A stretch of 8,554 nucleotides of DNA from an uncultured Oscillospiraceae bacterium (GTDB lineage Bacteria > Bacillota > Clostridia > Oscillospirales > Oscillospiraceae). The stretch is taken from positions 1-8,554 of the forward strand of contig CAKTNW010000060.1 in NCBI GenBank assembly GCA_934589145.1, read 5' to 3'. Positions within the stretch are counted from its first letter, which is position 1. Every line of letters starts with the position of its first letter. The position numbers and the translations under genes were made by a program. The notes under the pieces were generated by a model. The model did not search any database. It worked only from the letters and a program-made list of their open reading frames with translations, and was not told where the DNA came from. Shown here one piece after another: positions 6,486 to 8,554 of this stretch.

Positions 6486-6514
6486 AGACTACATGAAGTA
6501 GTCGCATTTGTCAA
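6486..6514 (-). promoter_or_regulatory. Promoter of the blaI-M56 sensor operon
   Basis: The -35 box is a perfect TTGACA (6514-6509), the spacer is 17 bp and the -10 box is TAGTCT (6491-6486). The expected start is near 6479, about 40 nt before the blaI ATG. The -10 box is part of operator 1. Confidence 0.85.
6487..6503 (-). promoter_or_regulatory. BlaI-type operator 1, overlapping the -10 box
   Basis: GACTACTTCATGTAGTC on the minus strand is a perfect dyad of GACTAC and GTAGTC with a 5-bp centre. It occupies most of the spacer and five of the six -10 bases. The half-sites match known BlaI/MecI boxes, and its place on the blaI promoter indicates autorepression. Confidence 0.82.
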
Positions 6515-6562
6515 GAGGGAAATTGGCCGAAAAACATTCCCTTTTGTCCCACCAACAAAATC

Positions 6563-6598
6563 TTGCCATATCCGACAGGTTGTGATATGCTGTATAAT
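6563..6598 (+). promoter_or_regulatory. Probable promoter of the HAD phosphatase-transporter unit
   Basis: Two overlapping readings are possible. TTGCCA (6563-6568) lies 17 bp before TATGCT (6586-6591). A perfect TATAAT (6593-6598) follows but has no good -35 box at the proper distance. Either gives a short 5' leader of roughly 20-30 nt before the ATG at 6627. It is divergent from the blaI promoter and no BlaI-type dyad overlaps it. Confidence 0.6.
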
Positions 6599-6626
6599 TG
6601 TATAGGTATGGAAAGGAGGCGTGCCC

Positions 6627-7427
6627 ATGGCGCTGACAGACAAGCGGCTCTTTCTGCTGGATATGGACGGCACCCTCTATCTGGACGACCAGCTTTTTGA
6701 CAAGGTGCCGGAGTTCCTCTCCTTCATCCGCCGACAGGGCGGGCGGTACCTGTTTCTCACCAACAACTCCTCCCGGGGCGTGGAGGGCTACATCGCCAAA
6801 ATGCGCCGCCTGGGCATCGAGACCGGGCCGGAGGACTATCTCACCTCCGCCGACGCGGCGGAGCACACACTGCTGACGGAGTTTCCGGGCCAGAAGTGCT
6901 ACGTCTCCGGCACCGCGTCGCTGAAGGCGCAGCTCACCGGGGCGGGCATCCGGGTAACAGACACCCTGTCCGACGACATCACGGTGCTCCTCAGCGGCTT
7001 TGACACGGAGCTGACCTTTCAGAAGCTGGAGGATAACTGCATATTGCTGAACCGGGGCGTCACATGGCTGGCCACCAACCCCGACTGGGTGTGCCCCACC
7101 TGGTATGGCTCGGTGCCGGACTGCGGCAGCGTGTGCCAGATGCTGGAGCGGGCCACCGGGAAAACGCCCCGCTTTCTGGGAAAGCCCAGACCGGAGATGG
7201 TGCATCTGGCCCTGGCCCGGACGGGCTTTCCGCCGGAGCAGGCCGTCATCATCGGCGACCGGCTGTATACCGACGTGGCCTGCGGCGTCAACGCCGGGAT
7301 CGACAGTATCTTCGTCCTCAGCGGCGAGGGCATTATGGGCGACATCGTGAAATACCGGGTGAACCCCACATGGGTCTATCAAGACATCGCAAAGCTCTAT
7401 CACGATCTGAAGGAGAACCGAATATGA
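6627..7427 (+). CDS. HAD-IIA family phosphatase (NagD/p-nitrophenylphosphatase-like)
   Basis: A 266-residue cytoplasmic haloacid dehalogenase-type phosphatase of usual subfamily length. All four HAD motifs are visible: motif I DMDGTLY (12-18, nucleophile Asp12 and acid/base Asp14), motif II LTNNSS (44-49), motif III Lys186 in FLGKPRPEM, and motif IV GDRLYTD (210-216). The type-IIA cap lies between motifs II and III, with the family segment TNPDWVCPT (150-158) and PDCGS (164-168). Members dephosphorylate sugar phosphates, nucleotides or phosphoglycolate; the substrate cannot be read from sequence. The ATG at 6627 is chosen because AGGAGG (6614-6619) is 7 nt upstream; the in-frame GTG at 6621 is only one base from the SD. 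The stop overlaps the transporter start by ATGA, so the two are translationally coupled and probably functionally linked (inference). Confidence 0.92.
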   Translation: MALTDKRLFLLDMDGTLYLDDQLFDKVPEFLSFIRRQGGRYLFLTNNSSRGVEGYIAKMRRLGIETGPEDYLTSADAAEHTLLTEFPGQKCYVSGTASLKAQLTGAGIRVTDTLSDDITVLLSGFDTELTFQKLEDNCILLNRGVTWLATNPDWVCPTWYGSVPDCGSVCQMLERATGKTPRFLGKPRPEMVHLALARTGFPPEQAVIIGDRLYTDVACGVNAGIDSIFVLSGEGIMGDIVKYRVNPTWVYQDIAKLYHDLKENRI

Positions 7428-8554
7428 AGCTGAACTACAAACGCACCATCCTGGTGGGCTTTGCCTTTTTCCTGATCTGCGCCTTCTGGCAGGCCTATGA
7501 CAACACCATCCCCCTGATCCTGACCAACAAGTTCGGCATGAGCCAGACCTGGTCCGGCGTCATCATGGCGGCGGACAACATCCTGGCGCTGTTCATGCTG
7601 CCCCTGTTTGGCGCCATCTCCGACAAATGCACCCACAGAAAGGGACGGCGCACCCCCTTCATCGTGATGGGCACGCTGATCGCCGCCGTGGCGCTGATCT
7701 GCCTGAGCTTCATTGACAACACCCAGTTGAAGCATCTGGGCGACGCCGCCAACATTGACGATCCCGCCGCGCTGAGCGCCATCTACGAAAGTCAGGCGGA
7801 CGAGCAGCTCATCACCCCCCACGGCGACAAGTTTGTGCTGCGGGAGCAGTTCACGGAGGAGGAATTCACCGCCATCCGCAGCCAGATCACCGACGAGAGC
7901 GGCAAGACCGTCACCAACCCCGACTACACCAACTATGTGACCCCCGCCCGCCAGGCCTACGCATGGCAGGTGACGGCGGAGCACCCCGGCACGCTGGTGT
8001 TCTTCATTCTGGTGCTGCTGATCATTCTGATCGCCATGGCCACGTTCCGCTCCCCCGCCGTGGCGCTGATGCCGGACGTGACGGTAAAGCCCCTGCGCTC
8101 CAAGGCCAACGCGGTCATCAACCTGATGGGCAGCGCAGGCGGCATCCTGGTGCTGGCGCTGGGCATGGTGTTCGCCACCTCCGCCGTGCGCAACTCTCTC
8201 ATGAGCTACACCGGCTATTTCGGCGTGATCGCCGCCATCATGCTGGCGGCGCTGGTGATCTTCCTGCTGACCGTCCGCGAGGTGGAGTGGGCCCAGCAGA
8301 TGCAGCGGGACAGCGTGGAATACGGCGTGGAGGAGGCCGCCGGGGACGGCGCCCCCCAGGAGGAGCGGAAGCTCTCCGCCGGAGAGGTGAAGTCCCTGAT
8401 CTTCATCCTGCTGAGTATCGTGCTGTGGTTCTTCGGCTATAATGCCGTTACCAGCAAATACTCCGTCTATGCCAGCAACATCCTGCACAAGGACTATAAC
8501 CTGACGCTGATCATCGCCCAGGCGGCGGCCATCGTGGCCTATCTGCCGGTGGGC
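7424..8554 (+). CDS. MFS transporter, SLC45/sucrose-porter-like (GPH-type), N-terminal 377 codons; runs off window
   Basis: Secondary transporter, probably for a sugar or glycoside with a cation. TM1 is at about 8-24 and TM2 at about 43-62. The cytoplasmic motif GAISDKCTHRKGRRTPF (63-79) resembles the SDRCTSRFGRRRPF loop of sucrose/H+ symporters. TM3 is at about 80-97; a long polar stretch (98-188) follows; then TM4 (189-207), the segment FRSPAVALMPDVTVKPLRSKANAV (208-231), TM5 and TM6 (about 232-252 and 264-283), a central acidic cytoplasmic loop (284-322) and further helices. The 90-residue polar stretch between TM3 and TM4 should be extracytoplasmic and is unusually long for an MFS loop. 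The start ATG overlaps the HAD stop; AAGGAG (7410-7415) is 8 nt upstream. The ORF is open to the right edge. The sugar substrate is an inference from motif similarity alone. Confidence 0.88.
   Translation, partial: MKLNYKRTILVGFAFFLICAFWQAYDNTIPLILTNKFGMSQTWSGVIMAADNILALFMLPLFGAISDKCTHRKGRRTPFIVMGTLIAAVALICLSFIDNTQLKHLGDAANIDDPAALSAIYESQADEQLITPHGDKFVLREQFTEEEFTAIRSQITDESGKTVTNPDYTNYVTPARQAYAWQVTAEHPGTLVFFILVLLIILIAMATFRSPAVALMPDVTVKPLRSKANAVINLMGSAGGILVLALGMVFATSAVRNSLMSYTGYFGVIAAIMLAALVIFLLTVREVEWAQQMQRDSVEYGVEEAAGDGAPQEERKLSAGEVKSLIFILLSIVLWFFGYNAVTSKYSVYASNILHKDYNLTLIIAQAAAIVAYLPVG

Noticed and set aside
6621..6623. GTG as start of the HAD phosphatase
   Set aside because: It is only one base from the SD, whereas ATG 6627 is at the ideal distance and needs no change in the conserved domain.
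6440..6673. N-terminal extension of the BlaI repressor to an upstream start
   Set aside because: It would translate the promoter and both operators. The ATG at 6439 has an ideal SD and gives the normal family length.
6489..7403. A 304-codon minus-strand frame opposite the HAD gene and extending into the blaI promoter
   Set aside because: It is antisense to a phosphatase with all four HAD motifs, and it overlaps well-formed promoters; no SD was seen.
7400..8488. A 362-codon minus-strand frame opposite the MFS transporter
   Set aside because: The product is rich in His, Gln, Asp and Gly with no domain. The plus strand has a convincing membrane transporter with SD and operon context.

Overview
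The window looks like a chromosomal segment of a GC-rich Clostridia (Firmicutes), most likely an Oscillospiraceae-type gut bacterium. The evidence is strong purine-rich Shine-Dalgarno (SD) sites, sigma-A-type promoters with 17-bp spacers, a BlaI/M56 regulatory pair and GC-rich codon use. The genus is an inference. There are seven protein genes, a short leader ORF and several well-formed regulatory sites. No tRNA, rRNA, CRISPR array, IS element or phage gene was seen.

Layout. (1) Bases 1-1077, minus strand: the N-terminal two-thirds of a uracil permease (NCS2 family, UraA-like) that runs off the left edge. Ahead of it lies a compact attenuator: a consensus-like promoter, a strong SD, a 24-codon leader ORF whose 3' end is U-rich, and an intrinsic terminator whose stem begins inside the leader stop codon. 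This resembles the UTP-sensing translation-coupled attenuators of enterobacterial pyrBI and pyrE rather than the PyrR system usual in Firmicutes. It is the most interesting feature of the window. (2) Bases 1204-1892, minus: a TetR-family regulator whose promoter places the transcription start on the A of the ATG, so the mRNA may be leaderless. Dyads covering the promoter suggest autorepression. (3) Bases 1934-6514, minus: an apparent operon of a BlaI/MecI-type repressor, a very large (1177-residue) BlaR1-like M56 metallopeptidase sensor, and a small unrecognised two-TM protein, ended by a hairpin terminator. Two dyad operators sit on the blaI promoter. (4) Bases 6563-8554, plus: a divergent pair of a HAD-IIA (NagD-like) phosphatase and an MFS transporter with SLC45/sucrose-porter-like motifs, overlapping by an ATGA. 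The transporter runs off the right edge.

How they work together. The BlaI/M56 pair should form a signal-transduction unit: the membrane sensor detects an extracellular cue and uses its cytoplasmic zinc protease site to relieve BlaI repression. The huge sensor region shows no penicillin-binding motif set, so the signal need not be a beta-lactam. The HAD phosphatase and the transporter are translationally coupled and probably act on a shared sugar or sugar-phosphate route (inference). The uracil permease is probably tuned to pyrimidine supply through its leader (inference).
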